NCBI GenBank assembly: GCA_006176705.1
Contig: QRFJ01005001.1
Coordinates: 1 to 64,000 of the forward strand
Direction of reading: 5' to 3'
Source: Cocos nucifera
Lineage: Eukaryota > Streptophyta > Magnoliopsida > Arecales > Arecaceae
DNA length: 64,000 bases
Part shown: piece after piece, positions 10,377-22,140 of the stretch
Numbering within the stretch: the first letter of the stretch is position 1
How the letters are laid out: each line of letters begins with the position of its first letter
Notes under the pieces: generated by a model
What the model was told of the DNA's origin: nothing
Seen by the model: only the letters and a program-made list of their open reading frames with translations
The model's database searches: none
Program-made: the position numbers and the translations under genes

Positions 10377-12030
10377 ATAGAGATTATGATATGTCCCATT
10401 ATCATATAGAACTAAACCTAATTAGGTCACACAAACAAAGGTGTGGGATTGTATGTCATCAATTGAGCTAATCCAGTTTGATTAATTTGGATTAGATCTA
10501 ATTAGGTTCAAAAAAATTATGCTAGCACATGATTGAGCCTAACATTTTTCTTTTGTAGTCTTTTTGAATCATCTCGACTGAGCCAAATTAGATTTGGCTC
10601 ACCTAGGAGCCTTGTATGGGTGTTTTCTAGTCTGACTGAAACTTGTTCAGATCAAAAAAATCTTATTCTAACCTGATCTAGGCTTGTCCTAATCCATTGG
10701 ATGGAAATAGGACAAGATCTGCTAATTTGTAGAACTATTTGGACATGGCTTATCCAAAAACTCTATAGGGGTTTATCTTGATCTGACTAAACCTTGTCCT
10801 GGCCTGATCAAGACTTGTCCTAAATCCCATAAGATGAAAACAAGACGAGGGTTGTCTTTGCTAGATTAGGGCTTGTCCTAAAATCATGAAATGAAATTTG
10901 GACAAGCCTCTCCCGAAAATTCTAGATGGATTTTTCTTGATCTGACTGGACCGAGTCCTAGCCTAGTCAAGGATTATTCTAGCTTGGTTAGGACTTGACC
11001 TAATTCCATTGGATGGAACTTGAAAAATATTTGTCTTAATCCCATAAGTTGGAAACAGGATAAGGATCAAATATTGACCCAGTATGCAGGAAAGAAGAGA
11101 TATGGCATGCACCCCTTAGAATTTATCTGACGGTGCATGTCCATATAGGATTTACGTGAGGAATAAGGGGCACACTCCCCCTTTGGCCGTGCACCACATA
11201 TGGAAATGTATGGAGGTATCCCATTCAAATCAAGTTTGAATGGGTCAAAAGTTTGAATAGTTCAAACTCTTGGGAGATAAGAGTTGTGCGCCAACTTAAT
11301 CTTATCCCAAATTGTTCCATGCCATATCCCTTTATTTTTGTTTGACAAAAATCTAAAAAAAGGGATGTGGGGTGTGGAGATCATGGGAGAGTCCTTCTGC
11401 TTATTGGCTTTGACCTATTCAAAGTCACATGCGAAGGACTCCTAGTTTGGTCTATAAATAGGGCCCTACGCAAGCTATTGTGCATAGAAAATTCTCTTCG
11501 ACGAAGCCCTGCCAAAATCTCCATCTCCATGCCCCTCTTTCAGATCTCTTCCTCTTCTCAATGCCCAAGGGGTTGGGCAAAACTCAGAGATCAAAGGTTG
11601 GTTCCTGATCCTGCAAAGACTGCACGACTAGTTCCCACATAGGGAGATGAAGTTGCTACCATCGAAGATCAGTTCAAAGGCATTCACGATTGATTCCAAA
11701 TCTGATCTTTGGAGATCAGATCCAGAAGAAGGAGACTTCTAGATCTGACCCGAGTGGATACTGATAGAGGTCAGACTCGTGCGTGGCTCAATCAGAACCT
11801 CAGATTAGTCATCAGATCATCACAATGGGTAAACAATTTATCCGATCAGATGATAATTGTTATCACTATTTTTATTTTATTTTTACTTTGTTTATAAATT
11901 TTGGATCAATCTAATCAGATCTAAGAACTCTCAAATCTGATTGGATCATAAAAAGTTTTTAAAATTATTTTGCTGCAAATCTGATCTGATCAGATGGATC
12001 TTGCGGTAGAAAAATCTAATTTTTTCTTCA
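10377..12030 (+). repeat. 5' LTR of Copia C, 3' two thirds
   Basis: Aligns with 36237-37887 at roughly nine tenths identity by eye. It ends TTTTTCTTCA before the primer site. The missing first part (about 985 bp in the other LTR) should lie left of the window, beyond G. Confidence 0.88.
11453..11460 (+). promoter_or_regulatory. TATA box of Copia C 5' LTR
   Basis: TATAAATA within GGTCTATAAATAGGGCC; the 3' LTR has the same at 37312-37319. Confidence 0.7.
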
Positions 12031-12032
12031 AT

Positions 12033-12044
12033 TGGTATCAGAGC
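12033..12044 (+). other. Primer-binding site of Copia C
   Basis: TGGTATCAGAGC, an exact tRNA-Met-type site, two bases after the LTR end. Confidence 0.93.
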
Positions 12045-12162
12045 TAGGTTGCTGCTTCCAGATCTATCTTTAGATTGATCTAAAAATTTTTTTTATGATC
12101 TGATTATTTAATTTTTAGATGTTACATAGGATGTAATCAGATCTAAAATCAAAAATTACATG

Positions 12163-12163
<1 letters not shown>

Positions 12164-12236
<73 letters not shown>
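12164..12236. repeat. (TA)n microsatellite in Copia C leader
   Basis: About 36 TA units between the primer site and gag. A and B have no such run at the equivalent place, so it expanded after insertion. Confidence 0.97.
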
Positions 12237-12239
<3 letters not shown>

Positions 12240-13377
12240 TGACATAAATAATGCATGTTCTAGTCTAGATTTATTGTTCTATATCATGATAGTTTTCATA
12301 TATATATTTTAGATTAGATCTGATTTAATTTTTATAATTTGATCATTTAAGTTTTAGATTTTACATTAGATGTAATCAGATCCAAAATATAAGGTCTAAT
12401 TTAAAATTTTAATATATGTGATATAGGCAGCATATGTTTAGACTAGATTCCTAGTTTAACCTCATAGTCTAGATAAAAAATTTTATGAAATATTTATTTA
12501 TTTTTTTAAAATTATGTGATTAGATTAGTTAAATTTTAGATATTATATGTGATATAATTAGATCTGAAAGCATAAGATGCATTTAAAAATTTTATATATA
12601 TGACATATGCAATGCATGTCTAGACTAGTTCCATAGATCTATGCCATGAGTAGTCTAGATTAAATTTTTTTATGATGAGATCACTTAAAATTTTATTTTT
12701 AGATATTGTATCAGATGTAATCAGATCTGAAATGTAAATTTAAATATTAAATTTGATACACGAGATGCATGTAAAACATGAATAGATTTGATCTTAAATC
12801 ATATAATAGTTATATGCTTTAGATCTAATAGTTTTGTAGTATAGTTCATATTTCTGATTAAGGCATTTTTCTTGGCTGTCCTGTCATAAGAGTAAGAAGG
12901 GTTTAAAGATCCTCTCTTCCCATTCGATGGGGTGCTCTTATGGCGTATAGGGGTGCTGCGCGTTTGTCCTTAATCAAAAATCAAAAACTTACTTTTCTAT
13001 AAAATCCTAGATCCTGAAATTTTAGGATTTTTTAATACATGTTTTGTTATTGAACCCTTGGACTTGATTAAGAATTAAATTTATGAAAATAATTAGGTCT
13101 AAAATTATGAATTTTTAAATCTAAGACACCTTCATAAATCATGGGTTCGGGTGTGGGCAGCTCAATTAGGTCCAGCGGTTGATCAAATCAAGTCAAGAGT
13201 TGGTTAGGTGGGATCAAGAGTGCTTAGATTTAACCAGCCTAATAGGATTAAGTCTGGATCAAGGTTGACTCACTGTCACATGTGGTTGATCAAGTTAAGA
13301 TCTAATTTGACTCTGCGGTTCAAGCCTTGATTGTAAGCTAATCCGATTAGTTCTGGTCAAACAAGTCGATGTCTAAG
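12237..13377 (+). other. Leader of Copia C up to candidate donor
   Basis: AT-rich leader aligning with B 40520-41519. It includes the conserved block at 12868-12975 found in all three copies. No coding frame recognised. Confidence 0.7.
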
Positions 13378-14155
13378 GTAAGTATGGTAAATACGATCAG
13401 TGGTCTTTAATTGGAAGCTACTTGATCTGAATGCGTTCACAGTCAGTTAATGGCATATTCCTTCCACTGATTTCACTTACTTGATCGATTGAGTTGACCC
13501 AGTTCTGGTTTGAGGTGGCTAACGATTCGAGCTAACCCATGCCACTAGGTTAGTCAAAAATGTTATGACTAGTTGAGTCTAAGAGACCAAATCAAATCTT
13601 TCTAAAAAATATTAAGTCTTAGGTCTTCTACCATTGTAGATGTGCGGGCCCTTCTCGGGGTTGATTGTTCTCGACTGGATACAATGGTTCAGTTGCATCA
13701 GAAAGATGCAACCATATCTATTAAGCATTGGATGCTATGGGTTGGAGGATAGGTTGGGCTCAATATTTTGAATATGGTAAGAGACCCAATCAAAAATTTA
13801 ATTTATGCAAATGATGGATTTGACTTAACTAAGGAGTGAAGCAATATTCCGAGCACTGTGAGCTTCATGAATTAGAGACCAAGTTTGGGTGCACCATATT
13901 TAGAGAAAGATTGGACAAGAGTTATCCACTCATCGATTAACTTATCATCAATAACTGTTGGGTGAGATGGTGAGCCAGTAGATGGGATCACACCATCCAC
14001 TAGAAATCAATGATCGTGAAGATTTTCACATCTCTATCAAGGGAGTATAGGGATCTAAGAAAATAGTAGGAGCCTAATTTATTTAAAAATAAAGTTTCTA
14101 AATAAATTGGTTGAGTCAAATTATAAGTCTAACTAGAAACTTTGACTCTCTATAG
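13378..14155 (+). other. Candidate intron in the leader of Copia C
   Basis: Donor AAG|GTAAGT at 13378, CTAAC branch-like motif near 14130, and TTTGACTCTCTATAG ending at 14155, four bases before the gag ATG. The predicted length is 778 nt, against 791 in B. The signals survive although the coding part of C is badly decayed. Inferred, not demonstrated. Confidence 0.55.
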
Positions 14156-14159
14156 AAAA

Positions 14160-15020
14160 ATGTCTGCATCAAAATCCCTAGCCCAAATCCTAGATACCCA
14201 CAAGTTGACCAAACCAATTTACAAGGATTGGCTAAAGAACTTCAAAAATATTTTGGGTTCGAAAAGTTAACCTATGTATTGGACTAAGACTTCCCCTTTA
14301 CCAGCCCGTCCGACTATTGATTAGAGAACATCTCATGAGAAGTGGTTTGACGATCATAACAAAATAAGGTGCCACATGTTGGGCTCAATGTCAGATGAAT
14401 TGTAGCACCAACATGAAGACATTAGGATTGCTCATCAAATGTTGGTGCACCTACAAGAGTTATTCGGTGAATAGAGTCGTGCAGCGCATTATCAAGTCTT
14501 AAGAAGACTATTTAAGATGCACATGCATGATAGGCAGTTGGTCAAAGATCATTACCTGACAATGATCAAGGACCTAGAAGAGCTTGAGAAGCTCGATGTC
14601 TTGATGAACAAGGAACTACAGATTAATGTGATTCTACAGTCCTTGATTGATTTGTATGGGTAGTTCATTATGAACTTTTATATAAATAAGCTCTAGTGCA
14701 CCTTGGTCGAGTTAATAAATATGCTGGTTACTATTGAGCAAACTTTGAAGGGTTTAAAGGATTCAGTTCTGGCTATGTAGCAGACTTCTTCTAAGAGAAA
14801 GTCTTTTGAAAAGAAGAAGAAGTCTGCAAAGAAGCAGAAAATAAAAGAAAAAAAGAAGGGCGAGCCGAAGAAGGCGGCCATGGAGAAGAAAATGTATTTT
14901 CACTATAACTCCAATGGCCATTAGAAATGGAACTGCCCTACGTACCTGGCCAGCCTGAAGAACGAGCAAGAAGAAAGACCTTTTGAAGGAATGCTTATCA
15001 TTGAGTCTGTCGAGCAAAAC
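14160..15020 (+). pseudogene. Copia C gag, decayed
   Basis: Start MSASKSLAQILDTHKL at 14160, aligned with B. Many stops follow. In the zinc knuckle, two cysteines have become tyrosine (YFHY for CFHC) and the tryptophan codon is TAG, so all three changes are G-to-A. Lysine-rich segment and zinc knuckle positions match B. Near 15010 the sequence jumps from the end of gag to the pre-integrase region. Confidence 0.85.
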
Positions 15021-16665
15021 ATGAATGCCATAGGATCAAAATGATCTAAAGATAGTGTTAATGAAAGATAACTATGGCACCTTAGGCTAGGTCATATAGC
15101 TAAAGACAGGATTAACAAATTAGAGAAATCTGGACTAATGGGTCTATTGACTTCCAAGTCATATCCGATTTATGAATCATGCCTTCAAGGCAAAATGACC
15201 TAGCTTCCTTTTGTGGAACATGGAAAAGGGCCATAGACCTATTTGCCCTGGTACATATAGATGTGTGTGGCCCATTCGATGTGCCGATCAGAGGCAATTA
15301 TGTCTACTTTATTATCTTTACCGATAATCTATCTCGGTATGGGTATGTGTACTTGATACGACATAAGTCTGAAGCCATTAAAAAGTTCAAAAAATTCAGA
15401 TACGAAGTAAAAAAGCAAACCGAAAAGCCTATTAAGGTTCTTTGATTAGATCAAGGAGGTGAATACCTTAGTTAGGAATTTTTGGACTATCTCAAGAATA
15501 ATGGTATAGTCTCATAATGGACTTCTTCTAGAATACCTCAACTTAATGAAATTTTAGAATGGAGAAAATGGATCCTATTAGATATGGTCTGTCCATAATG
15601 AGCTTTATGGATCTTCCTGAGTTTTTTTAGGGACATACTTTAATAGGATTCCATCTAAAATCATTCCTACTACACCGTATAAGATATGACATGGTAAGAA
15701 ACCAAGTTTGAGTCATCTCAGAATTGAGGTTGTCCGATGGCGGACAAGTTAGAGTCTAGGTCTCTTGAGCTCGATTTATTAGATATCCTAAAGTGTTATT
15801 AGGATATTATTTCTATCTTTTGGAAGACCATAATGTGATTATGGGTTGACACATAATTTTTTTTGAAAAATAGTTTATTCAAGATGGTGACATTGGAAGA
15901 CAGATTAGGCTCGAGGAGAAAGTCTCCAAAGAGTAGCGAGCCAAGGAACCTTAGGAATCTAGTTAGTCAGAGCCGATCCATAATTCACTACCTCATCCAC
16001 CTCGTAGGTCAAATAGGATTTTTCGTCCTCTTGAAGGTACTTAGGTACTATTTTAGAGGATATAGAGGAAATGTTCCTTATGAGAAATGGGTTCATAGTG
16101 ATGATCCTAGAACCTATGATGAGGTGATATCAAACATCGACTCTGAGAATTGGTTAGAGACAATAAAGTCAAAGATTGACTTGATGTGCTCGAACTAAAT
16201 CTAGATCTTGGTAGATCCACCTAAAGGCATAGTACCTATTGGGTATAAATAGATCTTCAGGAGAAAGATATGTATAGATGGGAATGTATAGTCTTTCAAA
16301 GCTAGGCTAATGGCGAAAGGATATCAGGTTACTTTCTCATCAGTGGCCATCCATCCGCACATGGCTTGCCATTATAGCATATTTCAATTATAAAATATGA
16401 CAGATGGATGTGATAATGGAGTTCATAATTGGATATCTTAAGGAAGATATTTATATGGAACAGCCATTTATTTTCACATCTAGTGATAGTGATCACAAAG
16501 GTCTGCAAGCTGCAAAGGTTCATCTATGGACTTAAGCAAGTATCTCAGAGTTTGAATGCTTGATGTAATCAAATCATTTGGTTTCATCAAGAATGAGGAA
16601 AAATCAAGTATGTTCAAGAAGGTCAGTGAGAGCACTATTGTCTTCCTTGTATTGTACATAAATGA
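15021..16665 (+). pseudogene. Copia C integrase and 5' part of reverse transcriptase
   Basis: Readable in pieces: LWHLRLGHIAKDRI, CLQGKMT, LVHIDVCGPFDVP and FTDNLSRYGYVY of integrase, then the FFEK, stop, FIQD junction with TAG at 15871-15873, then HSDDPRTYDEVIS and KQ/DIYMEQPF segments of reverse transcriptase. Many stops come from CGA, CAG and TGG codons. The protease region is absent: compared with B about 390 bp are missing. The sequence breaks at Leu-Tyr-Ile-Asn, where element E entered the YVDD motif. Confidence 0.85.
16661..16665. repeat. Target duplication AATGA, left of E
   Basis: AATGA precedes the E 5' LTR and recurs at 27653-27657 after the 3' LTR. One copy restores the C coding sequence. 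Confidence 0.93.
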
Positions 16666-17117
16666 TGATAAGTACCATAAATTTATTAATAAAAATATTA
16701 ATTTATTAATTAATTCATATTAATTTTTAAGAATTAATGATTAATTTATATATATTTTTGAGAAATTAATATTTTTATTAATTAAAAATAAAAAAATAAA
16801 ATTTTATCATCAATAGAAATAGCTCATTTTTCTAATCACAACGAAATAAGTTTCGAGCAAAATAGTGCTAAAATGGAGAAAATATGAATTTTTAAAGAAA
16901 TAAAATAAATAAAAATTAAATAAAAAATAACATACGACTCAGCTGGCTCAAGCTGTCATGCCATATCAGCTGGCACATCCAAACGTGCCGAGCTACGTTG
17001 ACAAAGCTAGTGCGCTAAGTCAGCCACACTAGCCGACTCAGCCATGAAAGCCGTCAGTCGATCCATGATCCAGGCGTGGACCACCAACTCAGAAGAAACC
17101 GATGAATCACGGAGCAA

Positions 17118-17123
17118 CACGTG
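17118..17123. promoter_or_regulatory. G-box CACGTG in E 5' LTR
   Basis: Palindromic CACGTG about 570 bp upstream of the TATA box. It is kept in the 3' LTR (26507-26512) and in both LTRs of D. Confidence 0.55.
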
Positions 17124-17689
17124 GTGGATCTAGACCCTTAAAGGGTTCACAAAAAATCTATCACAGCTCATAGGGCATTTTGGATTTTTACTCAGTGATA
17201 GAAGGCATTGATTCGTTGTGGTGTGCGGTGCAGCCGGTCCATGCAGTCCATGGGAATGGTAATTGCATGATCATGCGGCTCTGGTTGCTTGCGGTCAAGA
17301 TCAGATGGTGAAGAAAATTTTCTACTTCAGGCTTCACGTGGATCGTCATCTAATGGCAGCACTTGATCTAAGGGATGATCCGATGGTGGAGAGAGCACCC
17401 AATGGTGATCAGGACTCCCAACATGCAATCAATGGCTAGATTTTCTCCATCAACACATGATCAATGGCCAAAATTTAATCCGACCTAATCTAGACCGATA
17501 CACATCCAATTTTGGCATTTTTTGGATCGTTTGATCCATATCTGATTGCTAGATTTCATTCAGAGCAATAGAATTCATCTAGATCTCCTTTTTAATCTGA
17601 TTTTCACTCAGATTTCTCCATATTTTGACGATCAAAGACCTCCTTAGTCCCACATTGCCTCTAGAAAAAGTCTCCAATCCTCCTAACTC

Positions 17690-17697
17690 TATAAATA
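17690..17697 (+). promoter_or_regulatory. TATA box of E 5' LTR
   Basis: TATAAATA in CTCTATAAATAAGACCCC. The 3' LTR copy is at 27068-27075. Confidence 0.75.
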
Positions 17698-18302
17698 AGA
17701 CCCCAACCTTCCAAAATAGATAATCTTCGATCAAGATGAAGCTTTGGTACAAGATGAAGCTTTGGTATAGGGTGAAGCCAGGCTTTGAATTAGAGGCTGC
17801 TTCAAAGCAATGGATGTCAAGAAGAAAAGCTGAGCTTCTACACCATCTTTCTACCAATGCCAATCCAAGATCAGAGATTCAGCCTATTTTAATTTTTTTT
17901 ATGTATTTAAATTATAAACTTTTTAATTAATGCAATATTTATTTTCATGTTCTTTAATTTCTGCTCTTTATTTTTGTTGTAATTTAATTTCTGCACTTTA
18001 ATTATTACTTTTTATTTTATTACAAGTAGATGCTAAGATCTAACTAATAGATCTTAGTACCAAGTTTAAATTTCTACACCTTTTAATTTTTATCTTTTAT
18101 TTTTTGATTTCACTTTTGATTTCAAAACTCTTTTCAAATTTTTTTCTTTAAAAAAATCAAAGATTTCAAAACTAAAACACTATCTTTTCTATGGATTCAA
18201 TCCAACTCACTGTTAGCTACGTATTTTTAATTATTTTAAAAAATCAGATTAAACTGATAAACATGGTGTTTTAACGACAATATCATGATCTTATCAAATT
18301 TT

Positions 18303-18320
18303 TGGCACCATTGTCAGGGA
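18303..18320 (+). other. Decayed primer-binding site of E
   Basis: TGGCACCATTGTCAGGGA. D has TGGCGCCGTTGTCGGGGA, which is one base from the complement of the 3' end of plant tRNA-Asp. The E site differs by three G-to-A changes. Confidence 0.85.
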
Positions 18321-18533
18321 AGGATTAGATGCTATTTTTTATTGATTTTTTTGATTTTTTTTATAAATTAATTATTAATAAAATTTTAATTTTTTTAATT
18401 TTCTAAAAATATTGCTTACTAACTTTTTCTTCTTTATTTTATAGAAAAAAATAAAGAAAACAAAAAGATTAGGATAAGAAGGAAGCTTCTAATCCTGCTT
18501 GGTGAGATCAATCCTAACCCTAGTCCTCTTTTC

Positions 18534-18565
<32 letters not shown>

Positions 18566-19447
18566 AAATTAATTTAAAAAATATTCATTTAAATCTAATT
18601 AAAAGCTCAATGATAAGATTAGAAATTCTAACTATTTAGAGCATGCATCATATTAGGTTTATTTTTATTTTTATTTTTTTTGGTGATTGCTGGAGGCAAG
18701 GTAAGCCTTTCAGAATTCAATTAGTTGCATGCATCTAGTTTAAATTGCATAGAACCCTTTGATTGAAAATTTTTTATGCATATTCATATTAAACCAAATT
18801 AAGGGCACAACCCAATTAAACAAGATGAGATGGAGATTTGATCATCCTTCCTTAGTCCACAAACAATCAACCAACATCCTGCATTGACCTAAGCCTTTAA
18901 TTTTAAAATCAATTAGACATCAGCCCTAGGAGCTCAAGCTCAATAGGACAAAGAATCCTAAGAGTTGAACTAAGTTAGGGTTAGTCAATTTGACTAGTGT
19001 CTAGTAAAGTGGTTTAGGGATGACTTGGCCCGAAGCAAGGTGATTTCTAATTGGTTCCGTTAGCTTATCTGACTAAGTACAATTGATGTCTAAGGAAAGC
19101 AATGGGGGGACTCCCACCGATCTTACACTTATCTGACCAGTTGATTGGCTGATCCTACACTTGGAGTGCTCGAAGGCTAACTTGGAATAGTTAGGAGCTA
19201 TCTAGGTCTAAGCTGATCTTAGGTTAGGATTAATTTGTTTGAAACTTATTTAAAAATAAAAATTTTTACTTTAGGTATTTTCAATCTCTATTACCTTGAC
19301 ATAAGGTTGCCCTGGCATAATGGGAAGTTATATTGCATGGTTGTCCTAGGGTATGAAAAGGTTGAATTAACTTAGAACTTAAAAAAAGAGAGTTTAGTAA
19401 AATAAAATAAAAAAATAAAAAAAAAGATTGAGGACTTTGAGAATATA
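18321..19447 (+). other. Leader of E
   Basis: AT-rich, non-coding, closely matched by the leader of D (30283 on). It contains a GATGTCTAAGG(A)AAG motif at 19085-19099 that resembles the candidate donor region of the Copia leaders. Confidence 0.7.
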
Positions 19448-20719
19448 GTGAATTCTCCAACACCCGTGTGGAGAAGGATTTTAGGTCAACTAGTCAAAAT
19501 GGATTTAATTTCTATTTCAAATCCTACAACCTCAACATTCATAATGGATTTAGTAAATCAGCCTCGACCTCAAATCCTTAAGGACTTATATTACCCAGTT
19601 GGTTCCATCCAACCCTCTTGCATCAGGTTGCCCCAACCCATAGCAAACAACTTTGAAATTAAATCTCAAATCATTAACATGCTTTCAAAATTCATGGGAA
19701 TAGAGGATGCATATATATTCATTAGGGAATTTGAAGAGGTTTATGAAACCATGAAACTACAATAATTATCAGAAGACGAAATCAAACTAAGATTAATCAA
19801 TTTTGTCCTTAAGGATAATGCCAAAAAGTGGCTTTATAGTCTTCCAAATCAATCTATCATGACCTGGACGGGCTTTGTGAGAATATTCTTAAAAAAATAT
19901 TTTTTTCATCATAAAATAGCTAGAATTAGAAATGAAATAAATTAATTCTATCAACTAGCTAGTGAATCATTTTAGAAATACTTCGATCGATTCAAGAACC
20001 TCTTGACCCAATGCCCACACCATGGAATAGAAACCTGGAGGCTATGCCAAATAATTTATGAAGGGTTAGATTCAAATTTTTGAACAATGCTAGAGTCCAT
20101 GTGCGAAGGATAATTTATGTATAAAGAACCAAATGAAGTCTGGCAATTTTTAGAAGACCTAGCCGAGAAAAGTTTACAATGAAAAATGACTAGAAAACCA
20201 AAAAAATCCACACCTTCAAGAGGTGAAATATACCAAATTCAAACCTCCCTAGCTGTAGAAGCCAAAATTGCAACTTTGACATGTAGGTTAGAGGCCTTAG
20301 AACTTCAGAGACCAGCTAGTGTGAACCAAGTGTCTGCATCCATGTGCAACGGGTGCAATGCACTAGACCATATCCTTAAGGAATGTCCCCTCCCAATGAA
20401 CCAATTAAATAATGGATGTGCACAAGTGAATGCCATATATCAGAGATCGTTGAACAATCTCTATGCACCCACTTATAACCCAAGTTGGAGGAATCATCCA
20501 AGTTTTTCATGGTCACAAAACCTAAATGTAGGCAGTCCAAGTTTCAATCAGCAGAACCCAAGGCCTAATCCTATGATAAATACCCTGCCACTGCGAGACT
20601 TTAATATTAATGAAAAGAAACTTAGTTCTTTAGAGAAAAGCCTGGAAGCTCTAGCCAAATCTAATGCTGATACCAATGCCACCTTAAGCAATTTCATGCA
20701 AACCACGCGCCAATTCTGA
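19448..20719 (+). pseudogene. E gag
   Basis: One frame with stops at 19763 and beyond. The N-terminal part carries PSCIRLPQPIANNFEIKSQI, followed by FMGIEDAYIFIREFEE, the typical plant gypsy capsid segment. The middle part has WLYSLPNQSI. The C-terminal part holds a degenerate zinc knuckle (CNGCNALDHILKEC), then YAPTYNPSWRNHPSFSW, a motif seen at this place in Athila-type gags. Gag would form the particle and bind RNA. It is in a different frame from the downstream pol. Confidence 0.88.
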
Positions 20720-21153
20720 ATTCAAATTTTTAGGCCATAGCCCACTTGAAAATGTGAGTGAGTCAGCTAGCATCTACCATAAGTGAACGTGAATGAGGTA
20801 GGCTACCTAGCCAACCTGAGCCCAACCCAAGGAATCAAAATGGTAGACCATCCCAAGAAAACTAGGTTAATCAAGTTAATGCTATTCATTCCTTGAGATT
20901 AGAAAAATAAGTGGATAATAAGATAAATACACCTGACACTAGAGAAGACTTGAGTGCTGAGTCTGTTGAGCCATCCAATGAACAATCTACCTTACAAACT
21001 CAAGCTCCTGAAATTGATAGTGCACCAAACTAGATGCCCACAATCTCTAGAGCTCTTTTTCTAAATCGATTAAGGTTTAATAAACAATCAGAATATTTAG
21101 ATAAAATGTTAGAGGTATTTAAGCAAGTTTAAGTAAATATTCCTCTACTAGAC
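20720..21153 (+). other. Gag to protease spacer of E
   Basis: Low-complexity coding remnant with frame breaks between gag and pol. No domain recognised. Confidence 0.5.
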
Positions 21154-22140
21154 ATGATCCAACAAGTTTCGACTTATGTCAAATTTTTAAAAGATCTTTG
21201 CACCAAGAAAAAAATGACTAATGTACCAAAGAGAGCTTTCTTAGTAGCAAGTGTGAGTTCATATTTGTTAAGTCATATGCCTATAAAATACAAGGACCCA
21301 AGATCTCCAACAATTTCATATATCATAGGAGAAACCCACATTGAGAAGGCATTACTTGATTTAGGGGCTAGTATAAATATTTTGCCCTATTCAATTAATG
21401 AGCAATTAGGATTGGAAAAGCTTTAGCTAATAGAGATCACATTATAATTAGCAGACCGATCTTTTAGTATCCCCAAGGGAATGATAGAAGATGTTTTGAT
21501 TAAGGTTGGAAATTTTATCTTTCCAATTGATTTTGTCATTTCGAAGACTGAGCCAATTACAAATCCTAAGAGTCAAATCCCAGTGATTTTAGGAAGACCA
21601 TTCCTAGCTACTGCTAATGCTAAAATCAATTATTGAAATGGACTTATGAAACTATCTTTTGGAAACATGACTATCGAGCTGAATATTTTCAATTTGGAAT
21701 AGGAATCTAATAAGCATGCTAATGTAAGTGTAGTCCAAGATGAAATTTATGAACCTATAGACATTAGCGATAAGGAAGTCGATCTTGAATCTAGTATCTG
21801 GCCAACCCATGAATATGATAATCTAGATAAAATACTTGAAGATAATAAAAATAGCTAGAGATGGGAGCCTCCCACTAAACCACTCATAGAAATGACTAAA
21901 CCATCACCTAAGTCATCAAAAGAAGAGACACCCAAAGTAGAGTTGAAACCCCTCGCTGAGCACCTCAAGTATGTATATTTAGGTCCAGAGAAAACATTAC
22001 CTATAATTATTGCATCAGACCTGAATCCTAACCAAGAGGTAGAATTACTAGTAATCTTAAGAGAAAATCGAGAAGCAATAGGCTGGACCATGGCAAATAT
22101 TAAAGGAATAAGCCCTTCCATAGTTCAACATAGGATACAC
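21154..22140 (+). pseudogene. E protease and linker
   Basis: Starts with KFLKDLCTKKK, then IGETHIEKALLDLGASINIL. The active-site triad is Asp-Leu-Gly, the usual Athila form. VILGRPFLATANAKI near 21600 closes the domain. The linker then contains AIGWTMANIKGISPSIVQHRI, which leads to the reverse transcriptase. In-frame stops near 21426, 21637 and 21856 break it. Confidence 0.87.

Larger units (their letters stand above)
16666..18296 (+). repeat. 5' LTR of E
   Basis: 1631 bp, TGATAAGTACC to CTTATCA. It carries a CACGTG G-box and a TATA box. Confidence 0.94.

Noticed and set aside
11367..11897. Frames around the Copia C TATA box (also 37112-37552)
   Set aside because: Part of the LTR in both copies; no start or domain evidence.
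18690..18720. Donor-like AAG|GTAAGC in the leaders of E and D
   Set aside because: Conserved in both, but no convincing acceptor before gag was found.
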